Shown here piece by piece: positions 41,762 to 51,133 of a stretch of 64,000 nucleotides of DNA. Position numbers and translations under genes: made by a program. The notes below the pieces were generated by a model. That model had not been told where the DNA came from, did not search any database, and worked only from the letters and a program-made list of their open reading frames with translations. Source of the DNA: Nevskia ramosa DSM 11499 (GTDB lineage: Bacteria; Pseudomonadota; Gammaproteobacteria; Nevskiales; Nevskiaceae); assembly GCF_000420645.1 (NCBI RefSeq), contig NZ_ATVI01000005.1, forward strand, positions 1,224,357-1,288,356, written 5' to 3'. Each line of letters starts with the position of its first letter. Position 1 is the first letter of the stretch.

Positions 41762-44071
41762 GTGGCGCTGACTCCGGCCCGCATCGAGCGTCTGCAGCAG
41801 CTGTTCGAGCAGGCCCTCGCGGTCCGCGTCGACGATCGCCTGGCCTTGCTTGAGCGCGAGACCGGCCCGGATCAGGCCTTGCGCGACGAAGTGCTCGGCC
41901 TGATCGCTGCGCACGAGGCCGAGGCGACCCTGCTGAACCGTCCGCTCGACTTCGGCAACGCCAAGGCGGACGAGGTCGACGCTTCGCTCTGGCTGGGTCT
42001 AAGAGTCGGCGCCTGGTCGGTGACGCGGCTGATCGGCTTCGGCGGCATGGGCACGGTCTGCGAAGCGGTGCGGGCCGATGCCCAGTTCGAGAAGCGGGCG
42101 GCTGTGAAGTTCCTGCACGCCCATGCGCGTCAAGCATCGGCCGCGCAGCGCTTCCGAGTGGAGCGGCAGATCCTTGCCAACCTCGACCATCCGAACGTGG
42201 CGACCCTGCTGGATGGCGGGGTAACCGACGACGGCCAGCCCTATCTGGTCATGGAGTACATCGACGGCGAGCCGATTACCGCCTGGGCGGAAGCACGTTC
42301 GCTGTCCAGGCCTGCGCGCGTCGAGCTGTTCCTGCAGGTTTGCGCGGCGGTCGAAGCGGCACACCGCAACCTGATCGTCCACCGCGATCTCAAGCCGGGC
42401 AACATCCTGGTCACCGCCGAGGGGCGCGTGAAGCTGCTCGATTTCGGCATCGCGCGGCTGCTCGGCGAAGTCGCCGACGAGACCGTCGCTGCGCGTAATG
42501 TCGAGCCCGCCTCGTACACGCCCGCTTATGCCGCTCCCGAGCAGATGCGCGGGCAGCCGGTGACCACCGCAGCGGACATATTCGCGCTGGGTGTCGTGCT
42601 GTTCCGCTTGCTGACCGGTCGCCTGCCATTCGCGACGCGCGTCGACCCCGACACCGTCGCCGAAGCCGCTGGGCTGGAAGCGGATCTCGACTCGATCATC
42701 GCCCGGGCGCTGCAGATCAAGCGTGAGCGCCGCTATTCCACGGTGCAGGAACTGCGCAGCGATCTCGAAGCCTGGCTGAACGGCCTGCCGGTCGCCGCAC
42801 ATGCCGGCGGAAGTGGCTATCGGCTGCACAAGTTCCTGCGCCGCCATCGCGCCGGCAGTGCCATGGCGGCAGTCGCTGCGTCGGCAATCCTCGCGGCTTC
42901 CGCAGTCGCGCTCTGGCAGTTCCAGGTGGCGCGCCGGGTGGCTGCCGATCAGCTGCAGCTGAATGCCTTCCTGATGGACGTGCTCAGCATGTCCGATCCC
43001 TTCAATGCCGGCGAAGACCTGACGCTGAGCGTCGCCCTTGATCGCGCCGCCGATCGCATCGACGAGCGCTTTGCCGGGCGGCCGGATCTATCGGCGGAAA
43101 TCCGCTTCGGCATCGGCTACAGCATGGCCAGCCGCTACCGGCTGGAGCAGGCGCAAGTCCAGCTTGATCGGGCGCTGAAGGAGAGCATCGCCGTATTCGG
43201 CCCGCAGGAGATCCGGACGCTGCGCGTGATCGAAGGGATCGCCGGTCTGCGGCTCGAGCAGAGCCGGTTCGCAGAAGCCGAAACGGATTACCGGCGGGTG
43301 ATCGAGGCGCTGGAGACGCAGCGGCAGAAGCGCGATCCGCTGTATGCGAAGGCACTCGGCAATCTCGGCAACCTGTATCTGCAGCAGGAGCGCTACCCGG
43401 AAGCGGATCGCGCCTTGCGCCAGGCCGAAGCGGCAGGCGCGGCGCTGGCGTCGCTGGATCCGTATGAACGGGCCGGCATCCTCAGCAACCTCGCGCATGC
43501 CGCGCATGGCCTCGTGGATCTTCCTCGCGCCGATCAGTACTACCGCGAGGCGGCGATCGCCTATCGCCAGCTGTTCCCGGAAGGCAGCCCGGACCTCGCC
43601 ATCCTCTACAACAATCACGCGCTGCTACACGAGGAGCACGGCGACATCCCGAAGGCACTGGCGATGCATCACGAATCGCTGGCCATGCGTCGCAAGGTGT
43701 TCCGCGACCAGCATCCGATGATCGTGATCGCGCTGTCGAACATCGCGCGGCTGTCGCTCAACGCAGGTGATCCGGCGGCCTCTCTCCGTTATGCCAGGGA
43801 GGGTGCGGCGATGGCGGATCGGGTGTACACCGAACCGAACCGCTTCCAGCCGTCCATCTACTCGACGCTGGCCGCCGCGCAGCTTGCCAACAACGATCTG
43901 CCTGCAGCGGGCCGTTCCTGGTCCAGAGCCCGCGACCTGCTCGCATCACTGCCGGACGCGCCGCCAAGCACCGTGCGCTGGGTCGAGGAAGTGCGGGGCC
44001 GTCTCTGTCAGCGCAAACCGGCCGAATGCCCGACAGCGGCTGTCAGTTCGTCCGTTCGATCGCCCAGCTGA
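41762..44071 (+). CDS. Transmembrane serine/threonine protein kinase with TPR-like C-terminus
   Basis: A 769-residue Hanks-type kinase. Glycine loop G-F-G-G-M-G-T-V, ATP lysine K116, catalytic loop H207-R-D-L-K-P-G-N and D-F-G-I-A-R are intact. A single transmembrane helix near residue 370 is followed by tetratricopeptide-like repeats outside the kinase domain. GTG 41762 starts 2 bases after the sigma factor stop, so they are co-translated. The kinase probably modulates the sigma factor (known for such pairs). Confidence 0.92.
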   Translation: MALTPARIERLQQLFEQALAVRVDDRLALLERETGPDQALRDEVLGLIAAHEAEATLLNRPLDFGNAKADEVDASLWLGLRVGAWSVTRLIGFGGMGTVCEAVRADAQFEKRAAVKFLHAHARQASAAQRFRVERQILANLDHPNVATLLDGGVTDDGQPYLVMEYIDGEPITAWAEARSLSRPARVELFLQVCAAVEAAHRNLIVHRDLKPGNILVTAEGRVKLLDFGIARLLGEVADETVAARNVEPASYTPAYAAPEQMRGQPVTTAADIFALGVVLFRLLTGRLPFATRVDPDTVAEAAGLEADLDSIIARALQIKRERRYSTVQELRSDLEAWLNGLPVAAHAGGSGYRLHKFLRRHRAGSAMAAVAASAILAASAVALWQFQVARRVAADQLQLNAFLMDVLSMSDPFNAGEDLTLSVALDRAADRIDERFAGRPDLSAEIRFGIGYSMASRYRLEQAQVQLDRALKESIAVFGPQEIRTLRVIEGIAGLRLEQSRFAEAETDYRRVIEALETQRQKRDPLYAKALGNLGNLYLQQERYPEADRALRQAEAAGAALASLDPYERAGILSNLAHAAHGLVDLPRADQYYREAAIAYRQLFPEGSPDLAILYNNHALLHEEHGDIPKALAMHHESLAMRRKVFRDQHPMIVIALSNIARLSLNAGDPAASLRYAREGAAMADRVYTEPNRFQPSIYSTLAAAQLANNDLPAAGRSWSRARDLLASLPDAPPSTVRWVEEVRGRLCQRKPAECPTAAVSSSVRSPS

Positions 44072-44138
44072 ACAGCTGCGCTTTCTCGCCGAGCAGTATG
44101 CAGAACGGTTCGACAGTGCCGCGCCGAGCGAGGTGCCG

Positions 44139-45677
44139 TCAGCCTCCAGGCGCCGCGCAGACCGGCGCCGGTATCGGCTTGGCATAGCGTGCCGCGATGG
44201 TGTTGGCGGCCAGGATTTCGGCGGGATCAGCGGCCAGCAGATCGTCGATCACCGAACCGTAGAACTGCACGGCCGGTTCCAGCAGCGCGGCGGACGTGGT
44301 GTCCGGCGTGTCGCCTTCGGTGTGGAAGTACAGCGTGGTGCCGGAGATCGAGACGATCGGCACACCGCGCGCGTACATGCGGCGCTGCTCGCCGGGATTG
44401 AGAATCGACGGCAGCATGCTCTGCGCCGGGATCAGGCCGCTCGACAACTGCCGCGCCGAGACCAGCCGCTGCAGCACGGGATTTTCCGAGACGAACAGCG
44501 TGCGTGCCGGATCGGCGATCGGTGCCGACACGATGTGGCCATCGGCCAGTTGATAGTCGTAGCGGCCGGCGATCGCCGCACCCAGATGCACGTAGGTATA
44601 GGTGCTGGCGATCAATGCCGGATGCGCGTCGATGTAGCGCTGCAGACCGAGGAAGCCGACTTCGTGGCCGCCGGTGAACACGAACACCAGGGTCTTGTCG
44701 GGTGGCGTGCCTTTGGCGCCGTAACGCTCGGCGTAATAGCGCGCCAGACTCAGCAGGGTGCCGACACCACCGCCACGCTCGGCAGCCGTGGTGAACCAGC
44801 CATTGGTTGGCGTGCCGATCACCAGGGTTTCCGCACTGCGGCCGGGAATGGTGGCGATGACGTTCGCCGAGCGGCCGCTGCGGTAGTCGGCATCGAGCGT
44901 GAACTGCGCGATGCCACCGGTCTGGCGGCGCACGCGCTGACCATCCTCGGCACCGACGAACAGCACGGGCAGGCCGCAGAGCCCGGCTTCGGATTCGGCA
45001 TTGGCAGCGACGATCAGATTGGCCGGCCCGGAAATCACCGCGACCACGCCGAGCGCGCCAGCGGCATGCGCGCGCTTGATCACATCGGCGAGATTGCTGA
45101 AGTTGCCGCGCGACAGCAGCGCGATGTCGGCCAGCACCAGCCTGCCGGCCACGGAAGCCGCAGCGAAAGCGGCCGGCGTGCCGCTGCCGACATCGACCAG
45201 CTCGGCTCGCAGGCCTTCGCTGCCGGTGCGGCCGGAATACCAGTACGGGAACACCTTGATGTCGCTGCCATCGGCCAGGGTCAAGGCCGCTTTGCGCGGC
45301 ACGAACTGCATGAAGTCGAACGGCTCGACCTCGGTCTGCAGGCCGTAGCTGCGCAGCCTGCCGTCCAGCCAGTCGACCAGCCGCTCGCCGCCCTCGGTGC
45401 CCGTGCGATGCAGGCCGATGGCGCTGTAGTCGAGCAGCTGCCGGTAGGCATCGGCACCGGTGCGCGCAGCGGCTGACGGCAGTTCGTCCAGCCCGGCAGG
45501 CGCGAGCGCGATGCCATCGGACGTGCAGGCGCCGAGGCCGATCAGGCCGGCTGCGCACAGACCGGCAAGGCCGGAGGAACGGGCGAAGCGGGCGAGGCTG
45601 GACGCCGTCTTCGTCACTACCGCCGCTGCCACGATGGCCAGTGCCCGCAGCCAGGCTGGGCGATTCGGGTGATTCAT
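44139..45677 (-). CDS. M28-family peptidase-like lipoprotein with non-canonical metal site
   Basis: A 512-residue exported protein: two hydrophobic segments, the second ending in lipobox L-G-A-C (Cys 51); ATG 45677 has AGGAG upstream. A PA-like insert precedes an M28 aminopeptidase core. The G-x-H-x-D region expected in M28 reads T-P-T-N-G-W here, and the second metal motif reads E-R-G-G-G-V instead of A-x-D-N-x-S-G. F-T-G-G-H-E-V-G-F-L-G keeps the glutamate region. It may be inactive, or belong to a divergent clade. Confidence 0.75.
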   Translation of the reverse strand: MNHPNRPAWLRALAIVAAAVVTKTASSLARFARSSGLAGLCAAGLIGLGACTSDGIALAPAGLDELPSAAARTGADAYRQLLDYSAIGLHRTGTEGGERLVDWLDGRLRSYGLQTEVEPFDFMQFVPRKAALTLADGSDIKVFPYWYSGRTGSEGLRAELVDVGSGTPAAFAAASVAGRLVLADIALLSRGNFSNLADVIKRAHAAGALGVVAVISGPANLIVAANAESEAGLCGLPVLFVGAEDGQRVRRQTGGIAQFTLDADYRSGRSANVIATIPGRSAETLVIGTPTNGWFTTAAERGGGVGTLLSLARYYAERYGAKGTPPDKTLVFVFTGGHEVGFLGLQRYIDAHPALIASTYTYVHLGAAIAGRYDYQLADGHIVSAPIADPARTLFVSENPVLQRLVSARQLSSGLIPAQSMLPSILNPGEQRRMYARGVPIVSISGTTLYFHTEGDTPDTTSAALLEPAVQFYGSVIDDLLAADPAEILAANTIAARYAKPIPAPVCAAPGG

Positions 45678-45800
45678 GGTCGTCTGCTCCTGGTTCCAAT
45701 CAGTTTGGCGGTTGGCGTTGCTGTTTGCGCGGTCAGGCGATCGACGTCCATCTTGTGGTCCGGAACGACGGCTGGCTGGATTCCGCTTAGAATCCGCCGC

Positions 45801-45971
45801 GCAGGTGCCTGAAGGCTGCTCGGACAGAGCCGTAGGGTGAAACGGGAAGCTCGTTCAATTCGAGCACTGCCCCCGCAACGGTAAGCAGGAAGCTTCGGCA
45901 CATTGCCACTGGATCGCCACGATCCGGGAAGGCGCCGACGGCCAGGCCTGCGAGTCCGGAGACCGGCCTGC
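45801..45971 (+). ncRNA. Cobalamin (B12) riboswitch
   Basis: The closing stem GCAGG (45801-45805) pairs with CCTGC (45967-45971). Between lie the family hallmarks: the CTGCCCCCGCAACGGTAAGC block (45867-45886), the B12-box-like GCCACTGG (45905-45912) with CGGGAAGGCG (45925-45934), and the final AGTCCGGAGACCGGCCTGC. It precedes the BtuB receptor, where ligand binding normally lowers expression. Confidence 0.93.
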
Positions 45972-46063
45972 AAAAAACTATCTCCGTGGTCGCGGCGGGC
46001 GACTGTACGGGTGTGGCCTTGGCCACGCCGACCACGGCGTTTTTCGTTCTACCGAGACGAACC

Positions 46064-48073
46064 GTGGCGGCGAGTGGGCAGCTGTGCAAGCGATTGGGCC
46101 GAACTTTTCTGGCGATGTCAGCCGGCTGGTCTGCGTGCTCGGCCGCCGATGATCCCGCCGATGCCGCGACTGAACTGCCGACGGTCACCGTGGTCGGCCA
46201 GCGCACCGAGTTGCTCGATAGCGGCGTGGTCATCCGGGTGCCGATCGATCCTCTGGTGGCCAGCGATCTGCCCAGCGTGCTGTCGACCTTGCCCGGCGTG
46301 CAGGTGCGTTCATCGGGCGGTCTCGGCAGCTACAGCGAAGCCAGCCTGCGCGGCAGTAGCGGCCGGCAGGTGCGCGTCCTGCTCGATGGCCTGCCGCTGG
46401 ATACCGGCGGTGGCGATGCCAGTTCGCTGTCGCTGATCAGCCCGCTGCTGCTGGAACAGGTCGATGTCTACAAGGGCCGCGTGCCGGCCCAGCTCGGCAG
46501 CGGCCTGGCCGGCACCATCAACCTGCGCAGCCGCCGGGAACTGGCGGCGCCGGTGGTCGGCACTGCAGTGCTCGGCAGCTTCGGTCAGAAGCAGGTCGAT
46601 GTGGCCGCACAGCTCGGCAGCGCGTTCCAGCTTGCACTCGGCGCGCAAGGTGCCGACAACGATTTCGATTATGTCAACAAGTTCAAGGCCTTCGATCCGA
46701 CTGATCCCGATCGCACTCGAAAGGAGCCGCGGCAGAACGCCGGCACCGAACAGTATTACGGGCAGCTGCGTTACTTCGGGCCGGTGGAAGTCACCCTGAA
46801 TGCCCTGAACGACTCGCAGCAGTTGCCGACCCGGCTCAATGCCGAAGACACGCAGACCGAGCTCGATACCCAGTCCTACGCGCTGTCGCTGACCAGCCCG
46901 CAGGGATCGACCTGGCAGACGGCGTTGTCGCATCGCTACACGCGGGAAATCTATAGCGACCCCGGCAGCCAGCTGGGGCTCGGCGCCCAGGACACACGGT
47001 CGGATACCCAACGCAGCCTGGCCAGCATCGGCCGGCGCTTTGGCGACTTCTTTCAGGACACCCTGACGGTCGAGTACGCGGACTACCAGTCGGAAGACAA
47101 GTTCGGCGGCGTGCCGACCAGCTCCGCGCGTCGCATCAGCGCCGGCAACGGCTTGGATGCACAGCTGGTCGATGGCAATCGCCACTACAACGCCAGCCTG
47201 AATCTCGCCTGGTCACGCGACGTGGCCGATGGCGAGCGCGAGGAGCACACGCGGATCGAACCAGCCGTCGGCGCCACGCAACGCATCGATGCCTGCCTGC
47301 TCGCCGCCAATCTCGGCCGTCGCGAACGCCTGCCGACCTTCTTCGAGCGCTATGGCGATCGCGGCCTGTTCCGGGGCAATCCGTCGCTGAAGCCGGAGAG
47401 CGCGAACTACGGCGATGTCGGCCTGCGCTGCCAGCCCGGCCCGCGCATTCAGCGCCTGGAACTGACTGTGTTCGGCCAGGACCTGCACGACGCCATCAGT
47501 CCCACCTACAACGCTCAGGGCATCGGTCGTTCGATCAACACCGATCAGGCGCTGATCTACGGCGTCGAAGCCGATAGCGCCGCGACCTTGGCCGGCTTCG
47601 GCTTGCAGCTCGGCGGCACCTGGCAGCACACGGAAGATCGCAGCCAGGTTCGCGACACCCGTGGCAACCCCTTGCCGGGCCGCTTCAAAACCCAGATCAA
47701 CGCGCGCATCGAGCGGCGCTGGCAGATGCTGACGTTCTACTACGCCTATCGGCTTGAAGCCGGGCAGTACTACGACAGCACCGGCCTGCTCAAGGCGCCG
47801 ACCGCGCAGCGTCATGACGTCGGCGTGCGTGGCGCTTTCGCCAAGGTCGGTTGGGCGCTGCAGGCGCTCGATCTCAGCAATCAGCAGGCCGAGCAGTTCA
47901 ACGGCTATCCGACACCCGGCCGTCGCCTGCTGCTGTCGCTGACTTATCCGCGCAACGAGCCGACCACCGCTCAAGGACCCGCTCAAACCCCTGCTCAAAC
48001 CGCCGTTCAAACCAATTCCGCTTCACCTGCCGAACCGCTGTCTGATCCATCTACCCAGGGAGTAACCCAGTGA
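46064..48073 (+). CDS. btuB: TonB-dependent vitamin B12 receptor BtuB
   Basis: Outer-membrane TonB-dependent receptor for corrinoids, 669 residues from GTG 46064. A TonB-box-like P-T-V-T-V-V-G-Q lies near the mature N-terminus, followed by a plug domain (V-L-L-D-G-L-P-L-D, I-S-P-L-L-L-E-Q-V-D-V-Y-K-G) and a beta barrel. Starts: GTG 46064 gives a plausible signal peptide ending S-A-C-S-A and has GAGACGA upstream; longer in-frame GTG starts at 45986 and 46013 are possible. It lies downstream of a cobalamin riboswitch and is overlapped at its stop by the next lipoprotein gene. Confidence 0.9.
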   Translation: MAASGQLCKRLGRTFLAMSAGWSACSAADDPADAATELPTVTVVGQRTELLDSGVVIRVPIDPLVASDLPSVLSTLPGVQVRSSGGLGSYSEASLRGSSGRQVRVLLDGLPLDTGGGDASSLSLISPLLLEQVDVYKGRVPAQLGSGLAGTINLRSRRELAAPVVGTAVLGSFGQKQVDVAAQLGSAFQLALGAQGADNDFDYVNKFKAFDPTDPDRTRKEPRQNAGTEQYYGQLRYFGPVEVTLNALNDSQQLPTRLNAEDTQTELDTQSYALSLTSPQGSTWQTALSHRYTREIYSDPGSQLGLGAQDTRSDTQRSLASIGRRFGDFFQDTLTVEYADYQSEDKFGGVPTSSARRISAGNGLDAQLVDGNRHYNASLNLAWSRDVADGEREEHTRIEPAVGATQRIDACLLAANLGRRERLPTFFERYGDRGLFRGNPSLKPESANYGDVGLRCQPGPRIQRLELTVFGQDLHDAISPTYNAQGIGRSINTDQALIYGVEADSAATLAGFGLQLGGTWQHTEDRSQVRDTRGNPLPGRFKTQINARIERRWQMLTFYYAYRLEAGQYYDSTGLLKAPTAQRHDVGVRGAFAKVGWALQALDLSNQQAEQFNGYPTPGRRLLLSLTYPRNEPTTAQGPAQTPAQTAVQTNSASPAEPLSDPSTQGVTQ

Positions 48074-49269
48074 CAATGAAAACCCTCAAGACGTGTCTGT
48101 TGCTATTGCCAGCCGTGCTGCTGGCGGCTTGCGATGGCGGCAGCAATAACGATGCACCGAACTTCACCGATTCCGCCGTGATCGCCACGCGGGCGACCGA
48201 TTACAGCAGCGGCGCGGTCTCGCTGATCGCGACCACTGCGCCGTTCGCTGCGCGGAATAGTGTGGCGGCCAGCGCCACCTCGGACCTGTTCGTGCGCAGC
48301 GGCGGCGACCATTATTTCGTGGTCAAGCGTTTTCTCACCAACCAGGTTCTGCGCTACTCGGCGAGCAACCCGGCGTTGCCGGTCTACACCTACTCGACGC
48401 AGGACGCGACCGACGGCACGATCGAGAGCAATCCCAGCGATCTGCTGATCGTCAGCGATACCAAGGCCTATCTGCTGCGCTACGGCTCCGGCAAGCTGTG
48501 GATCGTCAATCCTTCCGCCACCACCGAAGCGGCGTTCAAGATCGGCGAGATCGATCTTTCCGCCTACGACACCTTCGACGGCGTGCCGGAAATGACCGCG
48601 GGCATCGTCAGAAATGGCCGCCTGTATGTCGCCATGCAGCGACTGGAAAGCTTTGCATCGGTCAAGACCGGCTACATCGCCGTGATCGATATCGCGACCA
48701 ATACCGAGATCGATACCAAGCCGACGACCGATGGGCTCAAGGGCATCGAACTGCCGGTACGCGATCCGGTCAGCCTGGCTGGCATTCCAGGCAGCAACAA
48801 CATCCTCGTGCTGGCCGACGGCGGCTACGGCGGCTTTGACGACGGGTATGCGCAGTTGTACGAGGGCGGCATCGTTCGCATCGACACGGCGGCGAATTCC
48901 GCCACCTTGGTATTCGACGATGGCGATGCCACCACGCATCCCTTCGACTTTTTCGCCGATGTCGCCACCGTGACTTCGGATCGCGCCTACTTCATCAGCA
49001 GCACCGGTTTCGGCGCCGCGCAGACGCTGTACCGCTTCAATCCGAACACCAACGCAGCGCCAATCGCCGTACCTGGATTCCAGGCTGTGGCAATGGGCTC
49101 TCTGGCGGTCGATCCCAACGGCAAGCTCTGGGTCACCCGTACCAGTTCCACTCAGCCGGGCGTCAGCATCCTCGGCTTCACCAGTGGTGCTGAAACCGTG
49201 GATGCGTCCCTGATCGACACCGTGCTGACGCCGATCAACATCGACTTCATCACCGTTCCGGTGCTCTGA
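48070..49269 (+). CDS. Propeller-like lipoprotein co-transcribed with btuB (BtuG-like role proposed)
   Basis: A 399-residue exported lipoprotein, lipobox L-A-A-C with Cys 21. The mature sequence is mainly short beta strands with repeated segments (Y-I-A-V-I-D-I-A, I-L-V-L-A-D-G-G-Y-G-G, G-K-L-W-V-T-R), suggesting a beta-propeller. GTG 48070 overlaps the btuB stop and has GGGAG 7 bases upstream; ATG 48076 is an alternative. Linkage to btuB under a B12 riboswitch points to corrinoid capture, as shown for the propeller lipoprotein BtuG of Bacteroides; any homology is unproven. Confidence 0.75.
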   Translation: MTMKTLKTCLLLLPAVLLAACDGGSNNDAPNFTDSAVIATRATDYSSGAVSLIATTAPFAARNSVAASATSDLFVRSGGDHYFVVKRFLTNQVLRYSASNPALPVYTYSTQDATDGTIESNPSDLLIVSDTKAYLLRYGSGKLWIVNPSATTEAAFKIGEIDLSAYDTFDGVPEMTAGIVRNGRLYVAMQRLESFASVKTGYIAVIDIATNTEIDTKPTTDGLKGIELPVRDPVSLAGIPGSNNILVLADGGYGGFDDGYAQLYEGGIVRIDTAANSATLVFDDGDATTHPFDFFADVATVTSDRAYFISSTGFGAAQTLYRFNPNTNAAPIAVPGFQAVAMGSLAVDPNGKLWVTRTSSTQPGVSILGFTSGAETVDASLIDTVLTPINIDFITVPVL

Positions 49270-49292
49270 AGCGAGGCTGTTAGGTAGCTTCC

Positions 49293-49318
49293 GCCGAGCC
49301 GAGATTTCCCGGCTCGGC
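49293..49318. terminator. Intrinsic terminator between the btuB operon and the GH5 gene
   Basis: Perfect 9-bp stem GCCGAGCCG / CGGCTCGGC around an 8-base loop, 24 bases after the lipoprotein stop and followed by GTGTTT. It can serve both convergent transcripts. Confidence 0.8.
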
Positions 49319-49334
49319 GTGTTTCGAAACTGAG

Positions 49335-50918
49335 TTACGGGCCAGCTTGTGCCGGCAACCGCTTCCCGCTGACCAGTAGTGCTTCCTGAATCGGCGCGCC
49401 GCTGATCTTCAGCGAAACCGTACGCGCGTTCCGATCGGCCACCACTTCAAGCAGGTTGGCATTGATCGCCGAGATCACGTGCCCGCCGTCGATCTCGACT
49501 GAATAGCCGTTCGGATAATGCAGAGTCGGCACATAGATCGTGGTCACCGTTCCGGCTGGCGCGGGCTCGCCTGAAGCGAGCGTCGTCGAGTAGCGAAACG
49601 CGAAGCGCTTGCTGCTCGCCTCGAAGGCATAGGCCAGCGGCATGCCAGCGATCGCCTGCGGATAGGGACGTTCCAGCGCGGCGAGCTTGTCGAGCCTGGC
49701 GGTATTCAGATCGCGGTCGTCGTCGAACATGCTCTGGGCACCGGTGCCCTGGGCCTGGGTGGTCGGGTCGCCCCAGTTCTTGTACGACCAGTACATCCAG
49801 CCAACGAGATTCTCATCGGCCTGCGTTGCCACGCGGGCGGTGGCAATGGCGTCATTGCTGGCACCGAACTCGCTGAGCATCGAGGCCGCACCGAGGCGCG
49901 TGGCGACGACATCGGCATTGCGATAAACCCGCTGCTCCATCTTCGCGCAGGTTGTCGAGTCCTTGGCGCCGTAGGCCTGCATCAGGGTCTGGGCGATACA
50001 GTAGTTGTGCCAGGACAGGCCCAGCTGCTCATCGTCGATCGGCTGCGTGCCCAGGTGCGAATGGGCGCCGAAGTCGAACAGCACCTGCGGTTCGAGCCAG
50101 ACGATGTTGTCGGCGTCGACACCGCGAATGCCGGCGAGCACGTGCTCGTACATCGTCTGCAGCTTGTCCTGCTCGAATTTTGCGCAGCCGCCCGGCAGCG
50201 CGCACACCGGCCAGGCACTGCCGCTCCAGGGTTCGTTGATCAGGTCGTAGCCCATCAGGTGATCGGCATCGCGCCAGCGGGCGGCGACGGCAATCCAGGC
50301 ATCACGGTAGGCAGACTGCAGGTTGTTGGTGTTGTTCCACAGCCCGTCGAACGCTTCGTTCACGCGCGGTGTGACGTAACCGATCGGGAAGCCGGCACGG
50401 ATCAGGCCGCCGGTTTCGGCGGGATGAGCCCATGCCGGAAAACCTTCGCCGGCATAGGCCTCGCCGAACAGGTCCTGATGGAAATCGATCATCACGTAGA
50501 TGCCGCGAGCGGCCAGCAGCTTGACCACGCGATCGATGCGATCGAGATAGCTGTGGTCGATGACGCCCTGCTGCGGCATGACGCCGGCAAACAGCACGCC
50601 CAGGCGCATCGCGTTGAAACCATGCGCCGCCAGCCAGTCGGCATCGGCCGCGGTGAAGCCTTCGAGCGAGTCGGGCGGGGTGTACGGGGCGTGCTTCCAG
50701 ACGGCGTTGACGCCATGCAGGATCACGACTCTGCCCTGGCGATCAACAAGCCAGCCGCCCTGGTGACGCAGCTGGTCCAGGCTCGGCAGTTTGATCTTCG
50801 AAACGGGGCGCGGAGCCGCCGTATAGGCCAGGGTTTCCGGGTGCGAAGTACGAAAGGAAGTGCTCGGCACAGCGCCAGCAACAAGGCTCATGGCCAACAG
50901 GGCCCAGATGAATTTCAC
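49335..50918 (-). CDS. GH5 glycoside hydrolase (endoglycoceramidase-like), exported
   Basis: A 527-residue secreted enzyme: GTG 50918 starts a hydrophobic signal peptide. Family 5 catalytic glutamates are visible, acid/base E229 in D-L-I-N-E-P-W and nucleophile E350 in M-L-S-E-F-G-A, and the sequence W-L-V-D-R-Q-G-R-V-V-I-L-H-G-V-N matches the GH5 endoglycoceramidase group. Such enzymes cut glycan from glycosphingolipids; the actual substrate is unknown. The longer frame to 51023 adds non-signal sequence. Confidence 0.82.
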   Translation of the reverse strand: MKFIWALLAMSLVAGAVPSTSFRTSHPETLAYTAAPRPVSKIKLPSLDQLRHQGGWLVDRQGRVVILHGVNAVWKHAPYTPPDSLEGFTAADADWLAAHGFNAMRLGVLFAGVMPQQGVIDHSYLDRIDRVVKLLAARGIYVMIDFHQDLFGEAYAGEGFPAWAHPAETGGLIRAGFPIGYVTPRVNEAFDGLWNNTNNLQSAYRDAWIAVAARWRDADHLMGYDLINEPWSGSAWPVCALPGGCAKFEQDKLQTMYEHVLAGIRGVDADNIVWLEPQVLFDFGAHSHLGTQPIDDEQLGLSWHNYCIAQTLMQAYGAKDSTTCAKMEQRVYRNADVVATRLGAASMLSEFGASNDAIATARVATQADENLVGWMYWSYKNWGDPTTQAQGTGAQSMFDDDRDLNTARLDKLAALERPYPQAIAGMPLAYAFEASSKRFAFRYSTTLASGEPAPAGTVTTIYVPTLHYPNGYSVEIDGGHVISAINANLLEVVADRNARTVSLKISGAPIQEALLVSGKRLPAQAGP

Positions 50919-51133
50919 GGCAGATTCTCGAAGTGCGGCGCTTATCAGCTCAGCGTTGCACTTTAGTGACAATGTTCCGAACTTCGCTACCGCGTTTTCG
51001 GAGCCAGCGTTGAAAGCAGGCACTCGGGCGATGAACGGCGGCAGGCGTTCCAGATCGCCGACCAGGATGACGGCACAGCAGAACGGCGCGGAGAAGACGA
51101 GAATGCGGTCAGGCTTTCAACCAAGACCCGCCA

